From NCBI RefSeq assembly GCF_000151665.1, contig NW_013171860.1, forward strand, positions 62,001 to 126,000: a stretch of 64,000 nt of DNA. Direction: 5' to 3'. This DNA is from Blastocystis hominis. Its lineage: Eukaryota; Sar; Bigyra; Opalinata; Blastocystidae. Shown one piece after another: positions 48,347 to 59,731 of the stretch (position 1 is its first letter; every line of letters begins with the position of its first letter). The notes under the pieces were generated by a model that did not search any database, was not told where the DNA came from, and saw nothing but the letters and a program-made list of their open reading frames with translations. A program made the position numbers and the translations under genes.

Positions 48347-50492
48347 ATGAAATCTATGCATGAGTCGAGTCATCCAGGTATCCAAACTTGTCATTTATGC
48401 GGGAAGGTACAATGCGGTCAACGATTGGGAAGAGTGAAGTGCTGCTATTGTTCCCGCATTTTCTGTTTACAACAGTTACAGAGAAAATTTGGCATCGTTG
48501 CAGTGGCAAATGACCCTTGTTTCAAATGTCCTCGGTGTACCGGAGTATGCTGTTGCATGTGCAACTGCCAAAGGCCTCCTCCACACGTACACTGCAAGGT
48601 GTACAAAGTGAGACAGAGTAAAATGAAAGCCCTGGACCATTATGTCCCTGGTGAAGATGAGGGGGAAAAGGCAGGAGGAGCAAATCAAGAATCGTCCATA
48701 AAGCTGGAAACGAATCACCCGATGGTCAAACAAGAGAAAACCAAACTTCTTCCTTCAAAGCCTGATGTTTCTCCCGTCTTCCCAGCGAACGGTGTACTAG
48801 TCAAAGAATCCTTTCAGTCAGCAGAGGATTCGATCGGCGGAGGGCTTAAGAAAGATTCTACTTTTCGAAACGACGATGTTTCGCTTCGTTCTGTTCCAGA
48901 TACCTGTTTTTCGCGCATTCCTTCTTTATCACTCCTCGATAGCATAAGCTGCTTTCCAGGACATGAGGAGAGTTTCTCTGCATTCCCTCCTGCCTGGCAA
49001 GAGCCTTCTGCAGCCTGGCCCTTTAGCCACGCAGACTCCCCAGGAAGTAGTATTCCTGCTCTTCCTTAACCCACAGTTCAAAACAGTGACTGGCTGACAC
49101 AGCTGAATCTGACAATTTTAGACAATGGTGGGGTCACAACAGGCATGGCATCCTCTTCGCTCCAAGACTTGTCCGACATTCAGAATAGCAGTGTGCTCGA
49201 TTCTTCCATGTCCTTCCTCGACCTTCTGCGGTTCTACTTTGACAACTACGGAGATCCTTCAGACTACACGCGAGCCAATCTAATATCCTCTTTGTTTCCT
49301 GCGCGGTTCCTTCACTGCAGGAGAAGCAATTGCTGGAGCGCGCTGCGCAGATTCAAGTGAAGGCGGGGAAGTGCGATGTCCTGTTCAAGATGCTCGATTC
49401 GTTCAACCAGAACTCGATCCATGTGACGGTGACGTGGAAGCTCATGCATAACGTGGGAAGTAGGACGTGCTGCTTTGGAAGAACGTAGGCACCTGCATCA
49501 ACCGCAGCGTGTTTCCGGGCCTGTACACGATCCTCGTTTTCTACCCGTCGATTCTCTTCACGCTGGGCAGCACAACGGATTACTCCGACGACGCGGAGGC
49601 GGCGCCCAGCGGAAAGATCAGTAAGAGAGAGAGGGCTGGGTGTGAGGCGCAGCGATCACGTTTCTCAACACAGCATCGCTGAAGGACAGCAAGCCGCTGT
49701 GCAATGCGGTGGGTCTGATGGATAACTGCTTCCGACGGTTTGCAGAGGTGGAGATTTCGGAGACGTGGTCGATCCCGAACAAGTCGTGGAACGAGATCGG
49801 CAGCACGGACATGTTTGCTTCGTGGGGTGAATTCACGCCGCAGGAAAGTGCTAAAGGAAATGATCGCCTTCGGAGAGAAAGCGGAGCGAACCTTGGCGCA
49901 GGCGGAGCGTCCCTGCAAGATCTGCGTGAGTATGAATCTGCAGAACGATAAAAACTATTTTGAGAAGCTACCGCTGCTCTCGCTGATTCTGAAGCGAGTT
50001 GTGAAGGAATATCCGACGGTGGTGTTCACGCTGTACAAGATGTCGTGTCATGAAAGCATGGTGAATTGCGTGGTGGAGTTCAGCGAGACACGGGATTGGG
50101 TGAGCATCATCAACTCCTATGAATCGAATATTCTGGTTTGGGAGTGCAAAGAGGAGGGCGACTGCTTTGAAGAAGCCCGGAAACAAAGGCACGATCCTAT
50201 GACGACGGAGCAGCAGCTGCAGCAACAACAGCAGTTGAAGCGAAAGCGGCAACAATTGCAAATGCAGCAGCAGCAGCAACAGCAACAACAACAACAACAG
50301 TCGCAGCAACCGCAGCAACCGCAGCAGCAGCAACCGTCACAACTGCAGCTGCAACAACAACAACCACAACAACAAGAGGCAGAACAGCAACAACAACAGC
50401 AACAACAACAACAATCACAACAGCCGCAGCAGCAGCAACAACAACAACCACAGCTGCAGCCGCAACAACCACGTGTAATGTTAGATATATAA
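48347..50492 (+). CDS. zf-4CXXC_R1 (CDCA7-type) zinc-finger protein with polyglutamine tail
   Basis: The N-terminus (CHLCGKVQC, KCCYCSRIFC, CFKCPRCTGVCCCMCNC) matches the CDCA7/R1 cysteine-rich zinc finger, a DNA-binding module that in animals and plants works with the HELLS/DDM1 remodeller. A Lys/Ser-rich linker follows. A 30-nt intron at about 49046-49075 joins to a helical region (SFLDLLRFYFDNYGDPSDY). Further exons (49320-50190) hold unrecognised sequence such as VLFKMLDSFNQNSIHVTVTW. The C-terminus is about 90 residues dominated by Gln. The stop is TAA at 50490, with TGTTTGTT at 50519. The join at about 49290-49322 was not resolved, so the second half could be a separate gene. A transcription or chromatin role is inferred only from the finger and the polyQ. 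Confidence 0.6.
50206..50475 (+). repeat. CAG/CAA-rich polyglutamine tract
   Basis: Mixed CAG and CAA codons, with Pro and Leu interruptions, coding a long Gln-rich tail. Such tracts vary in length between strains. Confidence 0.9.
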
Positions 50493-50518
50493 GTATTCCC
50501 TCTCTTTAGAATAACCAT

Positions 50519-50526
50519 TGTTTGTT
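50519..50526 (+). terminator. TGTTTGTT 3'-end signal
   Basis: Exact motif 26 nt beyond the TAA of the zinc-finger/polyQ gene. Confidence 0.75.
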
Positions 50527-50838
50527 CTAGCAAAATACGTTACTTGGTTCTATCACCCTGTATATTAGCTTCTGCATCCCCTCACCTTCACTAAAAGAGA
50601 AGAAACAAAGAATCTACAGAAGAAGTCAGGAGTAATCACTCTACTGGCTTATGTATGATAATCATACTGACCACTGTACAACACTGGTTCTGGTCTTTTT
50701 CAAAAAATAATAGTAATAGTTGTATGAATTAACCTGTACTTTTGAACGATTCTGATTTATGAGGAGACAAGGTAGGAAATTTGGTATTCCTGACATTTTT
50801 AAGTATCGTTGTTTTTGTATCTGGCTACTCTAATATTG
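50527..50838. other. Intergenic, no gene seen
   Basis: About 310 nt of AT-rich sequence between the polyQ gene and the small protein gene. No feature recognised. Confidence 0.5.
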
Positions 50839-51111
50839 ATGATACTAAGTAGTGGCGGATGTGCAGCGGCATTTGCATTCTCAGTAAGTTGCAATTGAGG
50901 GCATTTAGCGTAGGAATCAGATTTCGTGTATCGTGATGATGAGAATCCAATTATGGGTATGGACCCTGCTTTACAAGGAATGAAGCAGCATTACCGACCT
51001 TTAAATAAGCCTCGTGCCGAAAAACGCTACTACTGTGGAGTGAACATTGATTGTTCCTCTAAGCATAATGGTGTCGAGACAAAACAAGGAGCTCGCATCA
51101 AGAAATATTAG
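50839..51111 (+). CDS. Small protein of unknown function
   Basis: Two exons joined across a 30-nt intron (GTAAGT...GCGTAG, about 50882-50911) give about 80 residues: MILSSGGCAAAFAFS, then ESDFVYRDDENPIMGMD, ending ARIKKY with TAG at 51109. The intron has the window's typical size and signals, which is the main support for a real gene. No domain, signal peptide or membrane helix is recognised. The two Cys in the second exon do not form a clear motif. No exact TGTTTGTT follows. Confidence 0.5.
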
Positions 51112-51339
51112 CTGTTATTTTTTGTCAGTTAGACTGAGTGTTTTCTTTATTAACAATTTCCAAATTCTTCTTTTTTTTTATTTTGATTTTAAGTTAGCAG
51201 TGGAGTGTCGACTCACTGGAAAGAGGGAGTACGATAAGTACACTGCATCAATGACCTAAAGCTTCGGTGTTTCGCCAAACATAATCATACAGAAAATGAT
51301 AAACAGCAATCAAGAAACCAACGAGGCTTGAAAAAAACC

Positions 51340-52568
51340 TCACTTCAAAAACAAATGACAAAGTTCATTTGTAATGCGTTGTTCATTCATCAGCGCTCGG
51401 ACCACATTTCGAAAAGCTGCATTTCCGCCTTGGCTCTTCATCCCCTTTCCCGCCAACACGACTTGGCTCTCAGGGAACGTTTTGCGAATCAGATTCTGCA
51501 CGCTTTTCCGCTTCACTTCGCACTCCAAATCAGTTTTATTGAGAATCACTTGCACCGGAATATCGCTCTTCTTTCGATTCACTAGTTCCGGAATATAAAA
51601 CGTTTCAAGGCCTTTGTGAAGGGAACCAAAGAGAGATCAAACACAACTCTGTGAATATCAGGATATTTTCAAGTCCCTGAGGATTTGAACCATCAACAAC
51701 AAACACGACGCCATTCACGGCTTCAAGATATGCAGACAGAACGGGACGTAAGCGGGCTTGTCCCGAAAAATCGCAGAAAATGATGCGATAACAAATCCCG
51801 TCCTTGACCAACAGTTTTTCGTAGTAATCCACACTAGAAATAAAAGCAATTAATAACAAAAGAAAACCCATTCGTGGCTAGGAGGGAAGGACTTTCGCTC
51901 TTCTGCAGGTAGATTTGTAACAAAGAAGTCTTTCCGGCGCCTAAAATCAAATGGGAAGCAATAAAAAATACCAACATCCCCCAACACAGCAACACGAAAG
52001 GTACGATATTCTGAATACTGCTTTCCATTCACTTCAAAGGGTATTGTGTCGTATTGATATTCAAAAACCTCCTGAAAATAACACAAAAACAGAAGAACAA
52101 CCTCAGCATTGCGTTCCTCTTGCGTATCTTGTACTTTTAATAAGTTGGGGACCCAAGATGGAGCCTCGTACTGAAAACGAGGGATTGTTTTGAGGATTTG
52201 ACAAGAATGAGAATACAGGGCTTGTTCCGGTGTTTGTTCAAACCCAGACTTTCCTCTGCCTTGGCTTCCGTAGTCAATACTTTGTGATCGTCTTCTGCCA
52301 TAACGACTGTTTCTTGCTTCCATGATATCCTTCTCTGTTAGCATTGGAATGTCCTCCCTAATTCAAAAGAAGGTGGCAATTATACTCCGCATTGGATTCA
52401 GCCAGTTCCTCCTCACTAGACTCTGAGGACGTAGATGAAACGGATTCCTCTTGGTTTCCTAAGGCTAACTCTCTTTCAAACTCGGTTGGATCAAAATCCA
52501 GAAGATCCTACAAATGAGCTACTTTCCTTGGAAGGCACATCTGCGATATCAAATCCATCCCGTGCCAT
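51340..52568 (-). CDS. Arf-like small GTPase with N-terminal extension
   Basis: Start ATG at 52568 (MARDGFDIAD). A 31-nt intron leads to an acidic/Ser-rich stretch, and a 28-nt intron to EDIPMLTEKDIMEARNS. The P-loop GDVGAGKTS is assembled exactly across a 31-nt intron at about 51947-51977 (G1). G3 is FCDFSGQ (the DxxGQ of Arf/Rab-like proteins) and G4 is LNKTD. The C-terminus runs to the stop at 51340. The N-terminal extension, about 130 residues, is unusual for Arf family members. The region between G1 and G3 (switch I) has an unresolved exon join. The gene could equally be related to SRP-receptor beta or Arl proteins. It lies tail-to-head with SEC31, but membership of the COPII pathway is not shown. 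Confidence 0.7.
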
Positions 52569-52651
52569 AAAAAGATGCGCTCAAAATAATCCAAATCCAA
52601 AAAATGTTTCGCAACCAAACAAACCATTCCATACTCTACTATTCATCACTA

Positions 52652-55600
52652 CTATGAAGACATCTTCTTGCAGAGATTCAGGAAGTGCTTCAGAGGCAAC
52701 AGCCAGTCCTTGTGCGCCTTCCAGAACTCCAGATTCAGTTTCTTGTACACATCTTCAGCTCCCACAAAGTCGAACGCGTTCAGCTTGTCCTGCAACAAAA
52801 CGAGCAGTGCCTCGGCCTCCTGCGACACCAGTCCCTTCTTGAACTGCTTCTCCATGCAGGCGATCGCCTCTTCAGCCTTCACGAGAATTCCTTGCTGGGG
52901 CTACACATCACGCTCGAATTCGAAGAATACCGCGGTGAGCGGGGCTTCGCGCAGTAGTGCGATGGTATTGCTCAGCGAGCTCATGATTCCCTGCTGCTGC
53001 GGCGTGATTCTGGAGATGAGAAGGAAGAAGCAGCGCCTACGCGTACTCCACTTCGGGTTGTGGCTGTGGCTCAGGTTGCGGCTGCGGCATGGCGGGCTGC
53101 GGCATGGCGGGCTGCGGCATGACGGGCTGCGTCGCAGGGACGAACGGCGTCGGCATGAAGGGCTTGGGAGCCGGCACGGTCGCCGCGGGAGTGAAGGGCT
53201 TGGGAGCGGGCACGGAGGCATTGAGCGGAGCGGGCATCATCGGCTGCATAGACGGAGCGGGCTGCTTCGCGAACTGGGGAGCCACGGGCTGCTGAGCCAC
53301 GGGCTGCTGAACCACGGGCTGCTGAGCCACGGGCTGAGCAGGAGCAGCCGCGGGCCGGAAGCCTGGGAGCAAGTCCGGGACGGCGGCTGCCATGGCCTGG
53401 AGCAGCGACTGGGCGGACGGAGCGGAGCGGAGACTCTGGAGGAAGTGCGAGGTGATCGAGTTCATGCCCTGCTCCTCCAGCGCCTCGCACAGCACGGCGA
53501 GCTTCTCTCCGAAGGCCGCGAGCTTGGCGTCGAGATGGAGGTCCTGCACGGGCACCATGGTGCAGAGAATCAGCAGCACTTCCATCACGGACAAGTGCGA
53601 GCGCACGCGGTAATCCTGGCTCGCTCCCAGTCCCAGACGCAGCAGACCGCTCACATCGACCGCGCAGATCGAGCACAGCAAGGCCTCGTCGCGAGCGCCC
53701 AGCTGCTCCAGCCGCTCGCCCAGCTGCTGGCAGAGCGTGATGAACTCCTCCTCGCGCGCGTAGGTCAAGATCATCGCGAGGGTCTCGCGCCAGGAAGCGA
53801 CCGTCGTCGAAGCCACGGCCTCCGTCAAGTCGCCAGACACGATCGTCGCCAGCGACTTGAGCGTCGACGACGCTTGCTCGCGCATGTAGCGGTCCTACGC
53901 TTAGAGAGACGTCGCAGAACTACGGTGGTTTGCTGGACCAACTCGCTTCCTCCCCAGGCGGAAAGCACCAAGGCGTCGGCAAATCGGCCATACTTGAAAC
54001 ACACTTCCACAGCACGCGCGAAATCGCCCACGATCACGCTCTGCTTCAGCTCGGACACCCACTCCGCGTTCTCTTCCTCCACCGCGGAGAGAGTCGCTTC
54101 CTCTGCTTCCTTTGGCTCCTTTGGTTCCTCCACAGCGGCAGTTTCCGCGAGAGGCGATTCGTTGGCGAGGGGAGACGCGCTCGCGAAGAGATCTTCCGCG
54201 GTGATCGCGGGTTTCTCGACGGGCTGCGGAATCTCGACGGGCTGTGCGGGCTGAGCGGGCTGCGCCTCGCTCTCCGAGGGCTGTTCAGTGGGCGGAAGGA
54301 CGTAGCCGAGATGCTTAATGAGCGTGTTTCGCGCGTCGTCTTCGAACATGCACTACCCATCACGCCAGCCCTTCGCCCTCACCTTCATAAACAGCCACAT
54401 CTCGTTCTCACGCGGATCCTCGCACACCGCCACCATCCGATCGCAGAATCCCTTCAGATCGCCCTGCGCCATGGCGCTCTCAAACTGGCCGATCTCTTCC
54501 TTCACGTCGTTCCCACACACCAGATCGGACACGGAGAGCACCTTTCCATGGAAGCGGTTTTCGCATCCGTTCACCGCCGAATAAACAGCCGACGACACCA
54601 CCGACTTCTTCATCGACACGCCCTCCACGTTGTGCAGGACGATACTCCCATCGGAGGCCGCCGTGGCGATCACAGCGGGGTTAAACTGGTTCCACAGCAC
54701 CTGCGTCTTGCGCGTAGCGCTCGCCGCGCGCGCCACGGTCGTGAAGAAGTCCGCAGCGTCCGTCGGAAGCTCCGGCTTCTCCTCTCCGTTCGTGATGTCG
54801 CCGATGACTTCCCGCTTGCTCATGTCCCACAGCAAGAGCTTGTTGTCGCGGCCTGTCGATGCCACAAAGCGAGGATCCTCGGCGTTCCACACCAAGTCCA
54901 GTACGCCCTTCGAATGCCCCGCGAGCTCGGCCAGCGGGCAGGAAGTGCTGCTCCGAAGGTCCCACAGCTTCAGCAAGGGAGAAGCGTCCGAATCGATCGC
55001 TGCACGTCACACCAAACCCAAGAAGAAACCAGTCAGAAGCTGCAAACCGTCGTGGGGATTCCACGCCACTTGACTCACGCGGTTGGTGTTGTTGTCAAAC
55101 AGCTCGCACCAGACGGTCTTCTGGCGAATATCCCACACAACCACACGACCCGAAGCAGTGCTCGTGCACACAATGTGGCCGACCTTCGGATTCCAGGAAG
55201 CACTAAGCGTGAGGCAGTGTCAAAATTAAAGACTGTGTGATTTCGCTATAATTCATATTCGGTCTCGTCAGCATCGACACTTCCGGATGATCGATCGTGG
55301 TCAGATCAACAAGGGATACAGAGCCATCCTTGCAGCCAACACAAAGCTGGTTCCACCCGTTATGACAGTTGAAGCAGATACTTTGGACAGAAGAAGCACT
55401 GACTTCCACAGAGGCGATCTATAAATCACACGGAACAAGCACACGACAACCTTCTCCAATGTCCAGGTCTTTGATACACTGCAGCAAGGAATCCACAGCT
55501 CCACACATCCAGACGGCATTCCAAGGCAAATCAAGCCCTGGGCACCCTCCCGATTAGGAATCGCTGTACAACCCCAGCTTATACAGCTAATTTCAGAAGA

Positions 55601-55798
55601 AAGCGTCGTCTCAGCAACAAACTGACTCTTTCTAACATCCTCCAGGCTCCAGTCATAGAGTCTTAATGATTTCGCGGTATCCTCCTCCAAAGGAACGTAA
55701 TCTTTCATGGAGGCAACTGCCATAATACTGACATGCTCCTTGATGGGACACCAAGCGATCGAAGAGAACTGTGATTTCAATTCCTTGATAATCGACAT
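52652..55798 (-). CDS. SEC31: COPII coat outer-layer protein SEC31
   Basis: SEC31 with SEC13 forms the outer cage of COPII vesicles leaving the ER and boosts Sar1 GTPase activation. The start at 55798 (MSIIKELKSQFSSIAWCP) opens an N-terminal WD40 propeller. Diagnostic blocks are SLRLYDWSLED, HSKGVLDLVWN (near 54890), VASTGRDNKLLLWDM and VLWNQFNPAVIATA. An acidic linker (about 54290-54030) leads to an alpha-solenoid segment (EEEFITLCQQLGERL). Then come an Ala/Pro/Gln-rich region (about 53430-53040), the usual SEC23-binding area, and a C-terminal domain (DKLNAFDFVGAEDVYKKL) ending at TAG 52652. Mini-introns occur near 55420, 55000, 54350 and 52890. A TGTTTGG variant lies downstream. GC content is high in the 53-55 kb part. 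Confidence 0.88.
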
Positions 55799-55988
55799 TT
55801 TTCATTCAACAAGAAATGAAGCAATTCCAGAAATCGGGCATATTCGTTCATTTGAGTTTTCTGTTCCAAGTTTGGATTGTTTATTGAAGTGGGATCGATT
55901 CGAAAACGTTCAACGTGAATTTAAAAATAATGATTTTCAAAAAACAACAACAATAACAGTAATAATAACCTCTCAGTGAAAAACGATT

Positions 55989-56862
55989 TCAAACCATATG
56001 ACGTGAATACTTCATGATCATTAATTCTTCTCCCCGACACTGCTTACGCAGTACCATCTACACTCGCACAACCACCCATGTGCAACCTCTCCTTTCAACC
56101 CAGTTGCTTTTAAGATTGACGAAACTTCCTCAGGGATGTTCGCACGTTCCAACAGCAAATAAAATACGCCATGCTCGCTCAGAATGGACTACATCACACA
56201 CACACTTGACTTTATTGTACCTGGACATTTGGCAGAAGAACGTCAATCACTTCCCTTCCTTTCTCTCCTCCTGCATAGGCCGACTCAATCGTACTAGATA
56301 GAACACAGACAAACAACAACGGTAGGAAGGTCTCTTCCGAAGAAGTAGGGACATAGGGAGGATTGAAGAGCAACACATCCACCTTGTTCTACTTCGTATC
56401 ACTCGTAATTCAACTACTTGAAGTCTCTGAAGGGTGCATTGAAGCAAATTGGAACGAATTGTATCACCGTAAACAACCTAATTTAAGAACCACTCAACAA
56501 TACCCACCTTATTTTGATGGTAGGTATCGCGCGTGATTCGACACGCATCCATGTTGATATCTATAGCTAGCGTTGCTGTAGGATGGGATTCGTCTATGTC
56601 TCAAAACGAAAAACACTCTTACTCACAATTCTTGTCAGAAAGGTCGAAATAATTCCCGAACCAGGTCCAATTTCAACAATCATGGTGGGATCTAATTGCT
56701 TGAGAAAGGAATATTCATTTTCCAGCGCATCGAGAAATAGGAACGAGTCTTGGTCTGGTTCATAGCTTAGAGTGAATAAATCGTTAATAGAATGTACATG
56801 TTCAAGTAATCTTCAGGAGATATGTGATCTAGGGAGGGAGTCGAGAAGAGCGAGGGATCCAT
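55989..56862 (-). CDS. N6AMT1: eRF1 glutamine N5-methyltransferase (N6AMT1/Mtq2/HemK2)
   Basis: SAM-dependent methyltransferase that modifies the GGQ glutamine of release factor eRF1, working with TRMT112. Start ATG at 56862 ([15 protein letters not shown]). Seven exons are joined by introns of about 27-50 nt. The spliced product gives [20 protein letters not shown] motif [11 protein letters not shown], acidic loop AIDINMDAC, catalytic LLFNPPYVP (the NPPY motif), then [20 protein letters not shown], which closely tracks human N6AMT1. It ends RHMV with TGA at 55989. Length is about 215 residues, as expected. The SEC31 start lies 190 nt downstream. A short purine-rich exon split makes the gene easy to miss by frame length alone. 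Confidence 0.88.
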
Positions 56863-56886
56863 AGCTCAGTTTATTTACAGCAGTCA

Positions 56887-56894
56887 AACAAACA
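56887..56894 (-). terminator. TGTTTGTT 3'-end signal of uL3m
   Basis: Minus-strand motif 19 nt past the stop of the uL3m gene at 56914, inside the 51-nt gap before the N6AMT1 start. Confidence 0.75.
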
Positions 56895-56913
56895 GAAGGA
56901 TAAAAGAGACGTA

Positions 56914-58233
56914 CTAATACCAAGGATAAGGATCTTCTGCAGGAGCAGGCGCCACGACTTCTTCCAACTCTTCGGGACTCCCCGTTGGAATATACCTAGC
57001 CATCACACAGCACGCCAGCCACTACGTAGGGAAGGGTAGTTTGAAAGGACCGACATCGCGCCCATCGGTGATCTTGACATACTCTCCGTCGTTTCCAGGC
57101 ACACACCCCTTCACATACACCAGATTCCGCTTCGGATCGATCTTGTACACCTACATCGCACCGGCATTCCACGCCTACCAGTAGATTCTGCACGGTGCAG
57201 TTCTTATTCCCCATTCGTCCAGGCATTTTCTTTCCCTTGAACGTCTTCCCGGGGTCCTACGCGTCACTCCTCTCCTCCCTCTTCTCGCACCTCTCTCTGT
57301 CCAGTCGATCCCAGAGAACGATGCGAAACGCTCACGCCGTGCGACGCGCCGAGGCCTTTGAATCCCCAGCGCCGCATTACGCCCTGGAATCCCTTTCCCT
57401 ATCGCTTAGAAGAGAGCGCCGCACTCACTTGCGTGATGCCCTGGATGTTCACGCGCTGCCCAGGAACGAAGTGCTTGCAGGTGAGCTCCGTGCCTAGAGA
57501 AGGTCAGCAAAGAACGCACTGTGGACAGCGATATACTTCAGTACTGCTTTGCTGCAGCAGTAGAAACCTGAGTCCTGTCCAGTTTGATCGATTTGGAAGT
57601 CAATCATTTGCAAATTGATTTGGGAGTGATAAAGAGGGAGGTGGTTCACAAAAGGGTGGTAGGTTGATGGTTAACCGTCAAAATCACCATGACTACCACC
57701 GGAACGCTCCAGCCATAACATCAACTCCCTTCGCAACAATCATTTCACACATTGATTTCGATTACCTACCTACAGGAAGAAACGCGTCTTCCGTGACCTT
57801 GAACTCTGTGAGGTATCGCTTTGGCTCAACGCCAACGCTCTTGTAGTGCCCGAACAGTGGCTTGTTTACATTTTTCACTTTTACAGGACCCGCTCCAACT
57901 TGAAGACTGTTTGTATTTTCCTTCTCTTTTGTCTTGACTTGTACAACCTGACAATTCTCAATCTACTCCAAAATACAACGGAATAAGCCAAAACCTGGAG
58001 AACTGTACAAGGAATTCTTGTACACCATTTATCCCACAGAGGCATCATTCCAATCTTCAGTGCCACTACACCTGTCCGTTTAGACGTTGGACTCATCTCT
58101 CCAGCAACCAACTTGGTAGGAACAACCCTACAATTTATGACTTATGTATTAAGAATCACGATGCCGTAGAAAAACGAATCGCAGAGCAATATCGCGGCAA
58201 GTTTCGAACACAGCAGCGATACGAGGCAAGCAT
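56914..58233 (-). CDS. MRPL3: Mitochondrial ribosomal protein uL3 (MRPL3)
   Basis: Core protein of the large mitoribosomal subunit near the peptidyl transferase centre. Start ATG at 58233 gives an Arg/Cys/Ser-rich presequence ([20 protein letters not shown]), then a 32-nt intron leads to [18 protein letters not shown], the L3 opening. Later blocks are [51 protein letters not shown] and the family signature [14 protein letters not shown], then [14 protein letters not shown], ending AEDPYPWY with TAG at 56914. At least six mini-introns occur. The presequence suggests import into the mitochondrion-related organelle, whose genome in Blastocystis still encodes rRNAs and some ribosomal proteins. 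The gene is divergent from the RNA triphosphatase gene. Confidence 0.9.
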
Positions 58234-58410
58234 GATTCAATTTCTTTTCTCTAGTACAAGGTAAGATGTCTGGTAAGTAGAGCCCAAAGAACAAACCTGC
58301 TGCTATGGAGAAAATGGCAATCAAAGTTGAATCCAAACCGCGATTATTCCGATCATTTTACATATTTTGATAGAACAAAATATCGTTTTTAAATAATTGG
58401 GCGTAGCTGG
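58234..58410. promoter_or_regulatory. Shared divergent promoter region
   Basis: 177 nt between the divergent starts of uL3m (58233, minus) and the RNA triphosphatase (58411, plus). Both promoters must lie here or inside the genes. No TATA box or other motif could be assigned. Confidence 0.4.
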
Positions 58411-59559
58411 ATGGAGAAGCGTTGTGTGTCGATTGATATTGGAAGGATTTGGGATTCCTTCGTTTTCACTTATCTCGTTCAATTGTTGAATAAAAACTGG
58501 AAGTCGATCGGGTTGACAACGGAAATAGAATCGCGCTTGGGAAAGATGACCGATTCTGGATTTGTGCCTGGAGTGAGTCAAAAATTCTTTTTCGACATGC
58601 GGAACTATCTATTGTCCAGAGACTACTGGGTGGATCGGAGCGGAAAGAAGCATACTCCAAAAGAAGATGATGAATATGCCATAATCTTCGAACAGAATGT
58701 GCGTGTCGTTACTGTGAAGGAAGGAGATGTGTATTCCATCAAAGAAGTAGCGAGGAAAAAGAGGGTGGAGCAGGAAACCTTTGTATTTGGAGAAGCTGTG
58801 TATAGTCTGCGAATCTCCAATTCAGACGAAATCCCAATCTCCCAAAGCCAAGTCGATGAATATGAAAAGGCAGCGCTCGACTATCTCCAGAGCGGTTCTC
58901 TGTCCCGATCCACTCGGATCGTAACAGTTCGTCATCGAAAGCGAACCAGCTTCAACTTTGAGAACAAATATGTAATCGATATGACAGTGACTCAAAGTGG
59001 CGACAATCTCCAAGAAGCATTGAATGGAGATTTTACATACGAAGTAGAATGCGAATTGCTGATGCCTCGCGACAACTTTGCCCTGACAGTCTTTACTTAT
59101 TTGAATGCTATTCTACACCGTTTGCTGACTCAACCCGAACGGATTTGCATGCCACCTCCTACAAGCGTGTTTCACCCAAAGAATGCAGCCCGACTCAAAT
59201 GGGCATCTCTCTGTCCCGTCGCAGTCAATAGCGATATCGAATTGACCTCATCGAAGGGATACGATGATGCTCTGATTGAGTGGTGCCGACAGCAGAATCC
59301 CGAGAACAGAGCGATTCTGCCGATGAAAGTAGCGACGCAGCTCAAATGGTCGGTTGCCTATCCAGAAAAGTACTATACAATACGATGGGAGGCAGTGGAT
59401 ATGGGAAGGCAGCAGAGGGACACTCTCCAAATAATTAATCAGTCCGGAACAATCCACACGGAGGACGAAAAGGTATTTCATTGTTGTGAATGGCAGTATG
59501 AGGGCGTCATACCGAACAATCTAGTTGCTCCCATGAAGCGTCAATCTAGCGCACAGTAA
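58411..59559 (+). CDS. mRNA-capping RNA 5'-triphosphatase, Cet1-like (TTM fold)
   Basis: Single exon of 382 residues, intronless. It carries the pattern of the Cet1/TTM tunnel enzymes, which remove the gamma-phosphate of nascent mRNA with divalent metal as the first capping step. Metal-binding strand 1 reads TTEIESRLG, and the later strand YEVECELL supplies further acidic residues. In between are Arg/Lys-rich strands (RIVTVRHRKRTSF, KYVIDMTVTQSG). The N-terminal helix DSFVFTYLVQLLNKNW also fits. No guanylyltransferase domain is attached, so capping here would use separate proteins as in yeast, unlike the fused Cys-phosphatase enzyme of animals and plants. It ends with TAA; TGTTTGTT is at 59582. 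Other TTM phosphatases are possible but less likely. Confidence 0.75.
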   Translation: MEKRCVSIDIGRIWDSFVFTYLVQLLNKNWKSIGLTTEIESRLGKMTDSGFVPGVSQKFFFDMRNYLLSRDYWVDRSGKKHTPKEDDEYAIIFEQNVRVVTVKEGDVYSIKEVARKKRVEQETFVFGEAVYSLRISNSDEIPISQSQVDEYEKAALDYLQSGSLSRSTRIVTVRHRKRTSFNFENKYVIDMTVTQSGDNLQEALNGDFTYEVECELLMPRDNFALTVFTYLNAILHRLLTQPERICMPPPTSVFHPKNAARLKWASLCPVAVNSDIELTSSKGYDDALIEWCRQQNPENRAILPMKVATQLKWSVAYPEKYYTIRWEAVDMGRQQRDTLQIINQSGTIHTEDEKVFHCCEWQYEGVIPNNLVAPMKRQSSAQ

Positions 59560-59581
59560 TAAGTGTTTTTGATTTACTCGT

Positions 59582-59589
59582 TGTTTGTT
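59582..59589 (+). terminator. TGTTTGTT 3'-end signal
   Basis: Exact motif 22 nt after the RNA triphosphatase stop. Confidence 0.75.
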
Positions 59590-59731
59590 TCCAGAAAATC
59601 GGACTTTTTTGTCGGTCGCTTTTTTCTCTTAATTCCTGATTTGATAATACTTCAATAGTCTGAAAGGTATAGAGATAGAATGGGGACGAATCTGGGACGT
59701 TCAGATACTAATAGTTTGTAGAAAGCAGGAA

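Noticed and set aside
50117-50533. Antisense open frames coding poly-Cys, poly-Val/Ala or poly-Leu
   Set aside because: Mirror images of the CAG/CAA polyglutamine repeat; no independent support.
52668-55240. Long plus-strand frames, some with His/Arg-rich runs
   Set aside because: Shadows of the GC-rich SEC31 coding strand, which has clear WD40 and C-terminal homology.
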